From positions 1 through 15,049 of the forward strand of contig DCGL01000099.1 in the NCBI GenBank assembly GCA_002314565.1: a stretch of DNA of 15,049 bases, written 5' to 3'. Source of the DNA: Clostridiales bacterium UBA1779. Lineage in GTDB: Bacteria > Bacillota > Clostridia > Oscillospirales > CAG-272. The stretch's first letter is position 1; every line of letters begins with the position of its first letter. Below, in pieces: positions 7,758 through 14,682 of the stretch. The notes under the pieces are model-generated. The model had not been told where the DNA came from. It saw nothing but the letters and a program-made list of their open reading frames with translations, and made no database searches. The position numbers and the translations under genes were made by a program.

Positions 7758-9182
7758 ATGGCTCGTAACAAAAGTAAACTTTACACAATTTTATCAAATG
7801 TCGACTTTGAACTTCTTGCAGGTCTTGTACTGTTTCTCATAGCAGCTCAGCCTCTCTACGGCATTTTCGAAGTTGTCAGCTCACAGCAGGATCTCGTTGC
7901 GCTCTTCTATGCAAAAGCCACGGTAGTCCGTTTCATCGGAATCTGCGGTATCGCCGTCGGTATCGGCGATTATTATGTCAAGGTTCAGAAATACGGTTAT
8001 GCTTACGTAAAGAAGCACCTTTTCGGGAATCCCTGGAACTTTCTCTTCCTTCTGATGCTCGTGTGGTCGATTATCACCTCTCTCGGTGCAGTTCAGCCCA
8101 AGCTTTCTTTCTTCAGCTATGCATACAGATATGAGGGGCTGCTTTCATATTTTGCATATGCCGGTGTCTTTATGTGCGGTTCAATCATAAAGAACGATGA
8201 CAGACGCAAGAAAATCCTCGATTTTGCCATTATTTTTTCCGCAATTGTCGCACTTGCAACGATCATTCAGGAAAACAGCGAAACCTTCCAGCCACTTACG
8301 AGAAACGGCTGGGTCGGAGCATACAGCGGAACCTTTATCAATGCAAACCATTACGGCTATTATCTTGCGATAATTCTTATGGTCTGTGCCGGAAGATTCT
8401 ATGAAGAGAACAATCCCTTCAAGAAGGTTCTGATTGGTCTTGCCTTTGCTTTCAATACCTGGGTACTGCTTTTCAACAACTCTTTCGGTCCTTATCTTGC
8501 AGTATCCGTTGCACTTGCCGTTATGTTTATCATTTACACCGTCCGCAACGGCATCCGCAGAAGCTGGCAGTCGCTGATTATGCTTGCAGTCTTCCTCGGT
8601 CTCGGCGCCATTATCAACAACGGACTTATGATAAAGACCTACTACAACATTTTCAAGGAGTTTGTAACACTGCTCGGTGTTGTAAACGATGCTCCTGCCG
8701 GCCAGGTCGAACAGGCTCTTTCTGAGCACGGTTCTTCGGGTAGCGGACGTCTCAACATCTGGCTTGCCGCCTTCGACGTCTGGAAACAGCACGTCTGGAC
8801 AGGCTGCGGTCCCGAAAACGTCCCGATGGAAATGTACGAAGCTCTCGGTTCATACGAAGCCACTCACAATACCTACCTTCAGATTATGGCTGAAATGGGA
8901 CTTATCGGTCTGTTCATTTATATGGCAGCCCACATCACCTTCTTCATCCGCAATGCAAAGAAGGCCCGCGTAATGGATCCGTCGGCTCTTATCGCCTACG
9001 GCGCCGTATGCTGCTATCTGATTTCCGCCTGCTTCGGTATAACGATTACGGTCTGCGAAGTATTCCTGTATTTCGTCCTCGGTATCACAAACGGCTATCA
9101 TACGGAAGAACCCGTAAGACCGTCTAAGCTCAGCACGACTGCCAAGGGGACTCTCATTCCGGAAGAATCACCGAAGAATTAA
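7758..9182 (+). CDS. O-antigen ligase/polymerase-like membrane protein (Wzy_C family), copy 1
   Basis: 474 aa, strongly hydrophobic with roughly ten to twelve membrane segments (for example 19-38, 53-70, 93-110, 130-145, 153-170, 200-212, 224-240, 246-260, 272-287, 382-398, 411-430). Motifs of the WaaL/Wzy_C family are visible: GSGRLNIWLAAFDVW (328-342) followed by a G-x-G-type turn (TGCGPEN), and ATHNTYLQIMAEMGLIGL (368-385) with the conserved His. Family members join lipid-linked glycan chains to acceptors or polymerise them outside the membrane. In a probable Gram-positive the acceptor is likely a secreted or wall polysaccharide or a glycoprotein, which is inference. The start has AAGGTGAG upstream and lies 38 bp after folA. 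It is clearly paralogous to the next gene. Confidence 0.85.
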   Translation: MARNKSKLYTILSNVDFELLAGLVLFLIAAQPLYGIFEVVSSQQDLVALFYAKATVVRFIGICGIAVGIGDYYVKVQKYGYAYVKKHLFGNPWNFLFLLMLVWSIITSLGAVQPKLSFFSYAYRYEGLLSYFAYAGVFMCGSIIKNDDRRKKILDFAIIFSAIVALATIIQENSETFQPLTRNGWVGAYSGTFINANHYGYYLAIILMVCAGRFYEENNPFKKVLIGLAFAFNTWVLLFNNSFGPYLAVSVALAVMFIIYTVRNGIRRSWQSLIMLAVFLGLGAIINNGLMIKTYYNIFKEFVTLLGVVNDAPAGQVEQALSEHGSSGSGRLNIWLAAFDVWKQHVWTGCGPENVPMEMYEALGSYEATHNTYLQIMAEMGLIGLFIYMAAHITFFIRNAKKARVMDPSALIAYGAVCCYLISACFGITITVCEVFLYFVLGITNGYHTEEPVRPSKLSTTAKGTLIPEESPKN

Positions 9183-9204
9183 ATATCCGAAAAAACAACT
9201 GACC

Positions 9205-9240
9205 GTGCCGGGGGTTATATGCTCCCGACACTGTCTTTAT
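9205..9240 (+). terminator. Weak terminator or attenuator between the two ligase-like genes
   Basis: An imperfect stem pairs 9205-9214 with 9222-9231, with one C-A mismatch and one G-T pair, around a 7-nt loop. It is followed by TGTCTTTATT, a poor but visible T-rich tract, and begins 22 bp after the stop of copy 1. It could end or partly attenuate transcription before copy 2. Confidence 0.5.
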
Positions 9241-9260
9241 TGAGTATTAAAGGACAGAAA

Positions 9261-9396
9261 GGCGATGTTAAAAAAAGTCATCGACTTTTTAACAGTCGCC
9301 CGGATTTGCAGCTTTTGCCGACTGAACACCGGCAATTTTGCATTGCAAAACCTGCCGCAAATCCAATGGAAAGGAAGCTTTTGCCCCGCAAAAGTT
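9261..9396 (+). promoter_or_regulatory. Highly structured leader (candidate cis-regulatory RNA) upstream of copy 2
   Basis: Four inverted-repeat structures lie in 136 nt. (1) A long hairpin pairs 9261-9278 with 9284-9300: about 16 bp with small bulges and a 5-nt loop. (2) GGATTTGC (9302-9309) pairs perfectly with GCAAATCC (9357-9364) and encloses two abutting perfect hairpins, 9315-9320/9330-9335 and 9336-9341/9345-9350, giving a three-way junction. (3) CTTTTGC (9378-9384) pairs with GCAAAAG (9388-9394) around CCC. Hairpin 3 sits between AAAGGA (9370-9375) and the chosen ATG. The strand is open in frame with copy 2 from an ATG at 9265, which has AAAGGA 10 nt upstream, but the paralog has no matching extension and that ATG lies inside the first stem. 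No known riboswitch class was recognised. Confidence 0.5.
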
Positions 9397-10908
9397 ATGG
9401 TCACAAAAATGAAATCAAAATCCCTGAATGTTTACGGAATTTTGTCGCGTATTGATTTCCAGATCGTTGCATTTCTGGTCCTGCTGTTCATCGCGGTTCA
9501 GCCGCTCTACGGCATTTTTTACGTGGTTATGGACAATATGGACCTCACGGCTTTGTTCTATGCGAAGTCCGGGGTTATCCGTGTTGCCGGTTACGTGGGA
9601 ATCATTGCTGCCATCTGCAATGCATACTGCAAAACGGTTGAAAATGGCAGAGAGTATCTGAAGAAAAAGCTGCTTTCAAACGTATGGAACGGCTTGTTTC
9701 TTGCATTTATGCTCTGGGCAGTCATAACCACAATCACGTCAAAGAACACTTATTATGCGGTTTACGGCTATTCATACAGATTCGAAGGCCTTGTATCGTA
9801 TTTCGGATATGCCGGAATTTATCTTTGCGGCTCGATGATCCGCGATGAAAAGAAACGCAACTTTGTCTACGATGTTGCAATTTCTGCGTCTGTACTGCTT
9901 GCCGTCGTCACACTGATTTCCGAGAGCGGAACGGCAAATATCGTTCTTCTTGAAAGAAACAGCTGGGTATCCGCCTACAGCGGAACCTTCATCAATCCCA
10001 ACCATTACGGATATTATCTCTGCGTTGCGCTGATGCTCTGCACCGGACGTATGGTTGACACAAAAAAGCTGCTTGCAAAGGCCTGTTATCTTGTGGCTTT
10101 CGCACTGAATATGTACGTTCTGTGCTTCAACAACTCCTTCGGCCCCGTTCTTGCGCTTCTCATCGCACTTCCGGTTTTCTTCATAGTATATACTGTCAAG
10201 GGCGGAATCAAGAAATCCTGGCAATATCTTCTGTTTATGGTAATATTCGTCTATATGTGTGCGAACGTCAACGATCAGGCGGTTCTCATCAGCGCGAAGG
10301 CGGCTCTTGAGGATTTCAAGGAGCTTACCACGGCACTTTTCGGCATTACCTGGCCGGAAGCCGTCGAGGTCAATCAGGTAGCTTCCGTCGGACGTTCGGG
10401 ACTTTCACTGCTGCCGAAAATATTTTCACTTGATGAAGTAGTTGAAGAAATGGACATTTCCCAAGCCGATCTCGGGAAGCTCGGAAGCGGCCGTATCGAA
10501 ATCTGGCGCGCGGGTCTTCAACTCTGGAAAGAGAATCCCGTTTTCGGTGTCGGTATCGACAACTCAACCTATCAGATGTCATTCATTATCTACAGCTACG
10601 ATGTTATTCACAACGAATATATACAGATTATGGCGGAGCTCGGAACCCCCGGAATCCTGTTTTACCTCTCAGCTCACGTTTCGCTTTTCTTCAGAAATCT
10701 GCGCAGACTCAAAAAGCTTTCGGGAGCTGCATTTACAGCCGTCGGAGCCGTTGCGGTTTATATGATTTCGGCCTTCTTCGGCGTTTCGATTCCCTTTACG
10801 GAATCCTTCCTCTTCCTCTGTCTCGGCATGTGCAACGGTTATCACACCGACGCCATGCTGAACGAAATGCTGCCGGACAATGCCGCAGCATACGTACCTG
10901 CAAAATAA
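9397..10908 (+). CDS. O-antigen ligase/polymerase-like membrane protein (Wzy_C family), copy 2
   Basis: 503 aa from this start. It is a polytopic membrane protein paralogous to the preceding gene; both share QPLYGIF, AYSGTFIN-x-NHYGYYL, FNNSFGP, GSGR-x-x-IW (363-366) and HN-x-Y-x-QIMAE (405-414). Function is as for copy 1: transfer or polymerisation of lipid-linked glycans. Its main difference is an insertion of about 40-50 residues (roughly 313-361) in the large loop before GSGR, which could alter acceptor choice. Start choice: alignment with copy 1 places MARNKSK against MVTKMKSK, favouring ATG 9397 (9409 is next best). A longer reading frame from ATG 9265 would add 44 residues but runs through the inverted repeats described upstream. 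The only ribosome-binding-like element, AAAGGA at 9370, is separated from 9397 by a hairpin. The gene ends 3 bp before a strong terminator. Confidence 0.82.
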   Translation: MVTKMKSKSLNVYGILSRIDFQIVAFLVLLFIAVQPLYGIFYVVMDNMDLTALFYAKSGVIRVAGYVGIIAAICNAYCKTVENGREYLKKKLLSNVWNGLFLAFMLWAVITTITSKNTYYAVYGYSYRFEGLVSYFGYAGIYLCGSMIRDEKKRNFVYDVAISASVLLAVVTLISESGTANIVLLERNSWVSAYSGTFINPNHYGYYLCVALMLCTGRMVDTKKLLAKACYLVAFALNMYVLCFNNSFGPVLALLIALPVFFIVYTVKGGIKKSWQYLLFMVIFVYMCANVNDQAVLISAKAALEDFKELTTALFGITWPEAVEVNQVASVGRSGLSLLPKIFSLDEVVEEMDISQADLGKLGSGRIEIWRAGLQLWKENPVFGVGIDNSTYQMSFIIYSYDVIHNEYIQIMAELGTPGILFYLSAHVSLFFRNLRRLKKLSGAAFTAVGAVAVYMISAFFGVSIPFTESFLFLCLGMCNGYHTDAMLNEMLPDNAAAYVPAK

Positions 10909-10911
10909 TAT

Positions 10912-10953
10912 AAAGGCGATGCTCGAAGTATAACACTTCGGGGCATCGCCTTT
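10912..10953. terminator. Bidirectional intrinsic terminator between convergent genes
   Basis: AAAGGCGATGC (10912-10922) pairs with GCATCGCCTTT (10943-10953), and CGAAG (10924-10928) pairs with CTTCG (10936-10940); there is one bulge and a 7-nt loop. On the plus strand it is followed by GATTATTTAAC and a run of seven T; on the minus strand the stem ends in TTT and an AT-rich tail. It separates the plus-strand copy 2 gene from the convergent minus-strand gene at 10970-11560. Confidence 0.85.
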
Positions 10954-10969
10954 GATTATTTAACTTTTT

Positions 10970-11560
10970 TTATTCTTCTTTTGCAGTTGCTGCGTATCTG
11001 ATTATCGTTCCGAGCTTATCGGGGTCTGATGACGAGAACTGACAGGTGTAAAAACAATTCCGGCCGCGGACGATGCAGACGACGTTGAAGAGTCCGACCG
11101 AAGCCTCAGCTTCACCGTCTGTGTCAAGTGTAAATGTGAAATAACGGACAGCGTTTGATGCGGTGAGGATTTCCGAGCCGTAATGGCCGTTGAGGTCTCT
11201 GACGAGAGTGAGGTAGTCTTCGTCGCTCATATCCTCAAGCCCGTCGCTGATTGAAAAGGGCTCGGCAAAGACTGTCAGGGAAATATCGCGTGAAGAAGCC
11301 GTATTTTCGGACTCCTTAAAAATCTCGAATTCATTTGTCAGGGTAATACTGATACCCGAAAGCGAGAAGGTTTTGTCTTCGACAAGACTTTCGGTGCCCT
11401 TCTGTACAAGCCTGCGTCCTACGTAAACGGCAAAAAATGAAAAGGCAGCGGCGGCGATACACAGAAGCACAACCCATACTGTGGAAATACGTTTCTGCGG
11501 GGCGGCGGTCATTTCGATTTCATGTATCGTTTCATACGGACTCTGTCTGTTTGTTCCCAA
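10970..11560 (-). CDS. Hypothetical membrane-anchored protein
   Basis: 196 aa; no family recognised. A short polar N-terminus (1-24) precedes one membrane segment (about 28-47, TVWVVLLCIAAAAFSFFAVY) and a ~150-residue soluble domain that should face outward. The soluble part is rich in Ser, Thr, Asp and Glu and alternates strand-like stretches (SLSGISITL, ISLTVFAEPFSI, VRYFTFTL, FYTCQFSS) with one probable helix (SDEDYLTLVRDL). It resembles small PsbP/LpqN-like sensor or substrate-binding folds only in general layout, so no function is claimed. The start is TTG: GAAAGGAG lies 6 nt upstream and no ATG fits. A consensus sigma-A promoter lies at 11594-11622. It is divergent from the sugar operon and convergent with the ligase-like gene. 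Confidence 0.75.
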   Translation of the reverse strand: MGTNRQSPYETIHEIEMTAAPQKRISTVWVVLLCIAAAAFSFFAVYVGRRLVQKGTESLVEDKTFSLSGISITLTNEFEIFKESENTASSRDISLTVFAEPFSISDGLEDMSDEDYLTLVRDLNGHYGSEILTASNAVRYFTFTLDTDGEAEASVGLFNVVCIVRGRNCFYTCQFSSSDPDKLGTIIRYAATAKEE

Positions 11561-11566
11561 GCGCGG

Positions 11567-11574
11567 CTCCTTTC
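11567..11574 (-). promoter_or_regulatory. Ribosome binding site that fixes a TTG start
   Basis: On the minus strand GAAAGGAG ends 6 nt before TTG at 11560. This near-perfect Shine-Dalgarno decides the TTG start of the hypothetical membrane protein. Confidence 0.8.
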
Positions 11575-11593
11575 ATAGGTTTATGGACGTTAA

Positions 11594-11622
11594 ATTATAC
11601 CATAGTTGTTTTTTCAAGTCAA
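11594..11622 (-). promoter_or_regulatory. Sigma-A promoter of the hypothetical membrane-protein gene
   Basis: On the minus strand TTGACT (11617-11622) and TATAAT (11594-11599) are 17 bp apart, 11/12 matches to consensus. The expected transcription start is about 11587, leaving a ~27-nt leader with the GAAAGGAG ribosome binding site. Confidence 0.85.
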
Positions 11623-11679
11623 TAAAAAATGCGGGCATAGGACAATACGATTGACTTTGCCCCGTAAAAGCTTTTTTTC

Positions 11680-11707
11680 TTGACATTCACGGCAAAAAAG
11701 TTATAAT
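11680..11707 (+). promoter_or_regulatory. Sigma-A promoter of the sugar isomerase/dehydrogenase operon
   Basis: TTGACA (11680-11685) and TATAAT (11702-11707) are both perfect hexamers with a 16-bp spacer; a second TATAAT overlaps at 11707-11712. The region is AT-rich and divergent from the promoter at 11594-11622, with 57 bp between the two -35 boxes that could hold a shared operator. No clear palindromic operator was seen there. Confidence 0.85.
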
Positions 11708-11728
11708 ATAATAGAATATGTATGTATC

Positions 11729-11736
11729 AGGGAGGA
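11729..11736 (+). promoter_or_regulatory. Ribosome binding site that fixes a TTG start
   Basis: AGGGAGGA lies 7 nt before TTG at 11744. No in-frame ATG fits both the spacing and the family N-terminus, so it decides the TTG start of the first TIM-barrel gene. Confidence 0.8.
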
Positions 11737-11743
11737 CAGAATA

Positions 11744-12589
11744 TTGACCCGAAATTTCAGACTCTGCGCATTTGCAGACGAAGCAGATAAAGCACTGACG
11801 GGGCAGATAGCCGCACTTCAGGCAAATAAGATCGATCAGATTGAACTCAGGGGTATTGACGGCACGGGAGTCGCAAAAATCACGCCCGAAAAAGCCCGCG
11901 AAACCGCAGCCATGTTAAAGGACGGCGGAATTCACGTATGGTCCATCGGCTCACCCATCGGCAAGGTCAGCATCAATTCGCCGAGAGACGATGAAACCGA
12001 CAGATTTATGCGCATTCTTGACACGGCAGTCATCTGCGGTGCCGAAAATATCCGTCTTTTCAGTTTCTTTGAAACGGAAGGAGACAAAAAATATCTCGAT
12101 GAGGTCGTCCGCCGCCTTGAGATTATGATTGACAAGGCAAAGGGAAGCGGAGTCCGCCTCTGCCACGAAAATGAAAAGGGCATTTACGGCGATATTCCCG
12201 AGCGCTGTGCCGAGCTTCATCAGGCACTGCCGGAGCTTTACGGCATTTTCGACCCTGCGAACTACGTTCAGTGCGGAGCAGATACGCTGAAGGGCTGGGA
12301 GCTCGTAAAGGATTATATTTATTACGCTCACATCAAGGACGCAAGATGGGACGGTCACGTTGTTCCTCCCGGAACCGGTGACGGAAATCTTTTGCAGTTG
12401 TTGAAAAACTTCGAAGAAAAGAAGATTGAAGTCCTCACTCTTGAGCCGCATCTTACCGTTTTCGACGGTCTGCGCGATCTTGAAGGAGGAAAGCGCCCCG
12501 ACGTCGGCGGGGAACTTGTGTTCTCAAGCGGCCGCGAGGCCTTCGATTACGCCGTAACGTCTCTGCGCGGCTTAATTGAAAAAATGTGA
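11744..12589 (+). CDS. Sugar phosphate isomerase/epimerase-like TIM-barrel protein
   Basis: 281 aa, typical of the xylose-isomerase-like (AP endonuclease 2) TIM-barrel superfamily, whose members isomerise or epimerise sugars and inositols using a divalent metal. Visible motifs: IELRG (33-37), VWSIGSPIGKVSI (65-77), LCHENEKGIYGD (139-150), FDPANYVQCG (169-178), YAHIKDA (194-200), PPGTGDG (208-214) and TLEPHL (232-237). Glu142, Asp170, His196 and Glu234 are the likely metal ligands by family pattern. Cytoplasmic, no signal peptide. The start is TTG with AGGGAGGA upstream and a consensus promoter. It is the first gene of an operon with a second TIM-barrel protein and a Gfo/Idh/MocA dehydrogenase, a combination common in catabolism of inositols or unusual sugars. 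The exact substrate cannot be told from sequence. Confidence 0.88.
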   Translation: MTRNFRLCAFADEADKALTGQIAALQANKIDQIELRGIDGTGVAKITPEKARETAAMLKDGGIHVWSIGSPIGKVSINSPRDDETDRFMRILDTAVICGAENIRLFSFFETEGDKKYLDEVVRRLEIMIDKAKGSGVRLCHENEKGIYGDIPERCAELHQALPELYGIFDPANYVQCGADTLKGWELVKDYIYYAHIKDARWDGHVVPPGTGDGNLLQLLKNFEEKKIEVLTLEPHLTVFDGLRDLEGGKRPDVGGELVFSSGREAFDYAVTSLRGLIEKM

Positions 12590-12623
12590 TTGTTCGTTCG
12601 GAAAAATCAGCGAAAAACGAAAA

Positions 12624-12641
12624 CTGCCGCAAAAACGGCAG
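12624..12641 (+). other. Intercistronic hairpin
   Basis: CTGCCG and CGGCAG form a perfect 6-bp stem around CAAAAA, in the 89-bp gap between the two TIM-barrel genes. There is no T tract, so it is more likely an mRNA-stability or processing hairpin than a terminator. Confidence 0.5.
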
Positions 12642-12678
12642 ACGGAACGCAGATGAAGTTCCGGGAAAGGTTAAGCAA

Positions 12679-13458
12679 ATGATTATCGGTGCACAGTTAT
12701 ATACGGTAAGAAAAAAATGCGACACGCTTGAGGGATTGGATAACACCCTGCGTATTTGCTCCGAAATGGGCTATCGGGCAGTTCAACTGTCCGGCATCTG
12801 TGCTTATGAAGCCGGATGGATGAAGGAAAAACTTGAAAAATACGGTCTTGAAGCTCCTATCACACATACTCCTCTCAAGAGAATCGTTGAAGAAACGGAT
12901 AAGGTAATTGAGGAGCACAAAATTTTCGGCGCAGGCTACGTGGGCCTCGGCTCCGTCCCCGATTTCAAGAACAGCGGCTGCAATATGGAATTGCTGGACT
13001 CCTGCTTTGAAAGCCTTGCACCTGCAATTGAAAAAATCCGTGATGCAGGACTCAAGTTCATGTATCACAACCACAATATGGAATTTTCAAAAACGGCTGA
13101 CGGAACGACCGTTCTCGATTATATCGCAGCAAAATATCCCGCATCGGATATGGGCATCACCCTTGACGTTTACTGGGTTACAGCCGGCGGAGGAGACCCC
13201 GCACAGTGGCTCGAAAAGCTTGCCGGGCGCGTTGACTGCATCCATTTCAAGGATATGGTGTACTCCGGCGCCGATCAGGCAACGAGAATGGCTCCTGTCG
13301 GACGCGGAAACCTGAATTACCCCGCAATTCTGAACTCCTGCCGCAAGGCCGGGGTAAAATATGCCTTCGTTGAGCAGGACCACTGCTATGACGAGGATGC
13401 TTACGACTGTCTCAGAGTAAGCCTTGAGAATCTGCGTGCACTCGGTGCAAAAGACTGA
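12679..13458 (+). CDS. Sugar phosphate isomerase/epimerase-like TIM-barrel protein (second)
   Basis: 259 aa from this start. It opens directly with the first barrel strand (MIIGAQLYTVRK), as usual for the family. Further motifs: ITHTPL (61-66), MYHNHNMEF (128-136), GITLDVYWVTAGGGDP (159-174), CIHFKDM (187-193), VGRGNLNYPAIL (207-218) and AFVEQD (229-234). The likely metal ligands are a Glu early in the barrel or at 135, Asp163, His189 and Glu232. The role is isomerisation, epimerisation or dehydration of a sugar or inositol intermediate. It differs clearly from the preceding TIM-barrel gene, so the two are not a recent duplication. A longer frame from GTG 12586 would add 31 polar residues that the family lacks and has no ribosome binding site. 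ATG 12679 has GGGAAAGG 8 nt upstream. Confidence 0.88.
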   Translation: MIIGAQLYTVRKKCDTLEGLDNTLRICSEMGYRAVQLSGICAYEAGWMKEKLEKYGLEAPITHTPLKRIVEETDKVIEEHKIFGAGYVGLGSVPDFKNSGCNMELLDSCFESLAPAIEKIRDAGLKFMYHNHNMEFSKTADGTTVLDYIAAKYPASDMGITLDVYWVTAGGGDPAQWLEKLAGRVDCIHFKDMVYSGADQATRMAPVGRGNLNYPAILNSCRKAGVKYAFVEQDHCYDEDAYDCLRVSLENLRALGAKD

Positions 13459-13481
13459 AATTTGAATGAGAGGATAAGATA

Positions 13482-14675
13482 ATGTCACAGAAAGTTAAAG
13501 TCGGTATTATCGGAGTCGGTAATATGGGCTCCGGCCATTTCAAAACGATAATTGACGGAGAGGTCCCCGAAATCGAGGTTACGGCTCTTGCCGACCGCCG
13601 TCCGGAAAGACTTACCTGGGCAAAGGAATATCTTGCCGAAGCAAAAGCCGCGGGAAAGACCGAAAATCCCGAGCCTGCGCTCTTTTCAGAGGGCAGTGAA
13701 CTGATTGCATCCGGCAAATGCGAGGCCGTGCTCGTCTGCATTCCTCACTATTTCCATCCGGAAATGAGCATAGACGCCTTCCGTCACGGACTGCACGTTA
13801 TGTGCGAAAAACCGGCAGGAGTTTACACTCTTCAGGTCAGAGAGATGATGGCAGAAGCTGACAAACATCCCGAGCTCGTTTTCGGTATGATGTTCAATCA
13901 GCGCACGAACTGCGTATACCGCAAGATGCGCGAAATCGTTCAGTCCGGCGAATACGGAAACATCCGCCGCACGAACTGGATTATCACAACCTGGTACCGT
14001 CCACAGTTCTACTATGACTCCGGTGACTGGAGAGCAACCTGGAGCGGAGAAGGCGGCGGAGTTCTGCTCAACCAGTGCCCGCATCAGCTTGACCTCTGGC
14101 AGTGGATCTGCGGAATGCCCGTTCTGATTGATTCACACATGAAATTCGGTAAATGGCACGATATTGAAGTTGAAGACGACGTCACAGTTTACTGCGAATA
14201 TGCAAACGGAGCAACGGGTTCGTTCATCACTTCAACCGGCGATTATCCCGGAACGAACCGCTTTGAAATCGTAATGGACGGGGCAACGCTTATCTGCGAT
14301 AAGGAAAGTCTCGTTCTCAAAAAGCTCAATAAGCCGATTGACGAATTCTCGGCCACCAACACAAGCGTATTCGGTCATCCCAAGGCAGAAACCGTCGAAG
14401 TCGAAACCGACGGTGAGAATCCCCAGCACAAGGGCGTCCTTCGCAAGTTTGCCGCCGCCATTCTTCGCGGCGAGCCTCTCGTTGCCGACGGCCGCGAGGG
14501 CATCAACGGTCTGACGATTTCCAACGCCATCCACCTTTCCGCCTGGCTCGGAAAAGAAATCGCCATCCCCTTCGACGAGCAGCTCTATTTCGAAGAACTG
14601 CAGAAGCGCATAGCAAGCTCACGCCGCAAGGAAAACATCGTAAGCGCCACCGGGAACACAGAAGGAACTTATTGA
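13482..14675 (+). CDS. Gfo/Idh/MocA family oxidoreductase
   Basis: 397 aa. The N-terminal Rossmann fold has KVGIIGVGNMGSGHF with the GxGxxG motif at residues 11-16, then the strand VTALADR and AVLVCIPHYFHPEM. MCEKPAG (107-113) carries the family's catalytic EKP. The C-terminal domain has GEGGGVLLNQCPHQLDLWQW (189-208), with His201 and Asp204 in the family's active-site positions, and YANGATGSF. Members oxidise or reduce sugars and inositols with NAD(P). It is cytoplasmic, 23 bp after the second TIM-barrel gene and preceded by GAGAGG, and is the last gene of the operon, followed 7 bp later by a strong terminator. Oxidation of a sugar hydroxyl by this enzyme combined with isomerisation by the two TIM-barrel proteins would be a plausible pathway; the substrate remains unknown. 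Confidence 0.92.
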   Translation: MSQKVKVGIIGVGNMGSGHFKTIIDGEVPEIEVTALADRRPERLTWAKEYLAEAKAAGKTENPEPALFSEGSELIASGKCEAVLVCIPHYFHPEMSIDAFRHGLHVMCEKPAGVYTLQVREMMAEADKHPELVFGMMFNQRTNCVYRKMREIVQSGEYGNIRRTNWIITTWYRPQFYYDSGDWRATWSGEGGGVLLNQCPHQLDLWQWICGMPVLIDSHMKFGKWHDIEVEDDVTVYCEYANGATGSFITSTGDYPGTNRFEIVMDGATLICDKESLVLKKLNKPIDEFSATNTSVFGHPKAETVEVETDGENPQHKGVLRKFAAAILRGEPLVADGREGINGLTISNAIHLSAWLGKEIAIPFDEQLYFEELQKRIASSRRKENIVSATGNTEGTY

Positions 14676-14682
14676 ACACATC

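Noticed and set aside
9265..9396. In-frame N-terminal extension of the second ligase-like protein
   Set aside because: The start has a plausible ribosome binding site, but the 44 residues have no counterpart in the paralog, are Cys-rich and uncharacteristic, and the DNA is packed with inverted repeats. Kept as an alternative, not as the call.
9219..9455. Plus-strand open frame of 78 codons between the ligase-like genes
   Set aside because: Runs into the copy 2 gene in another frame, starts inside the terminator-like stem, and has no ribosome binding site.
12586..12678. GTG start overlapping the stop of the first TIM-barrel gene
   Set aside because: Overlapping starts can be real, but there is no ribosome binding site. 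The extra 31 residues are highly polar, and the family normally begins at the barrel strand encoded from 12679.
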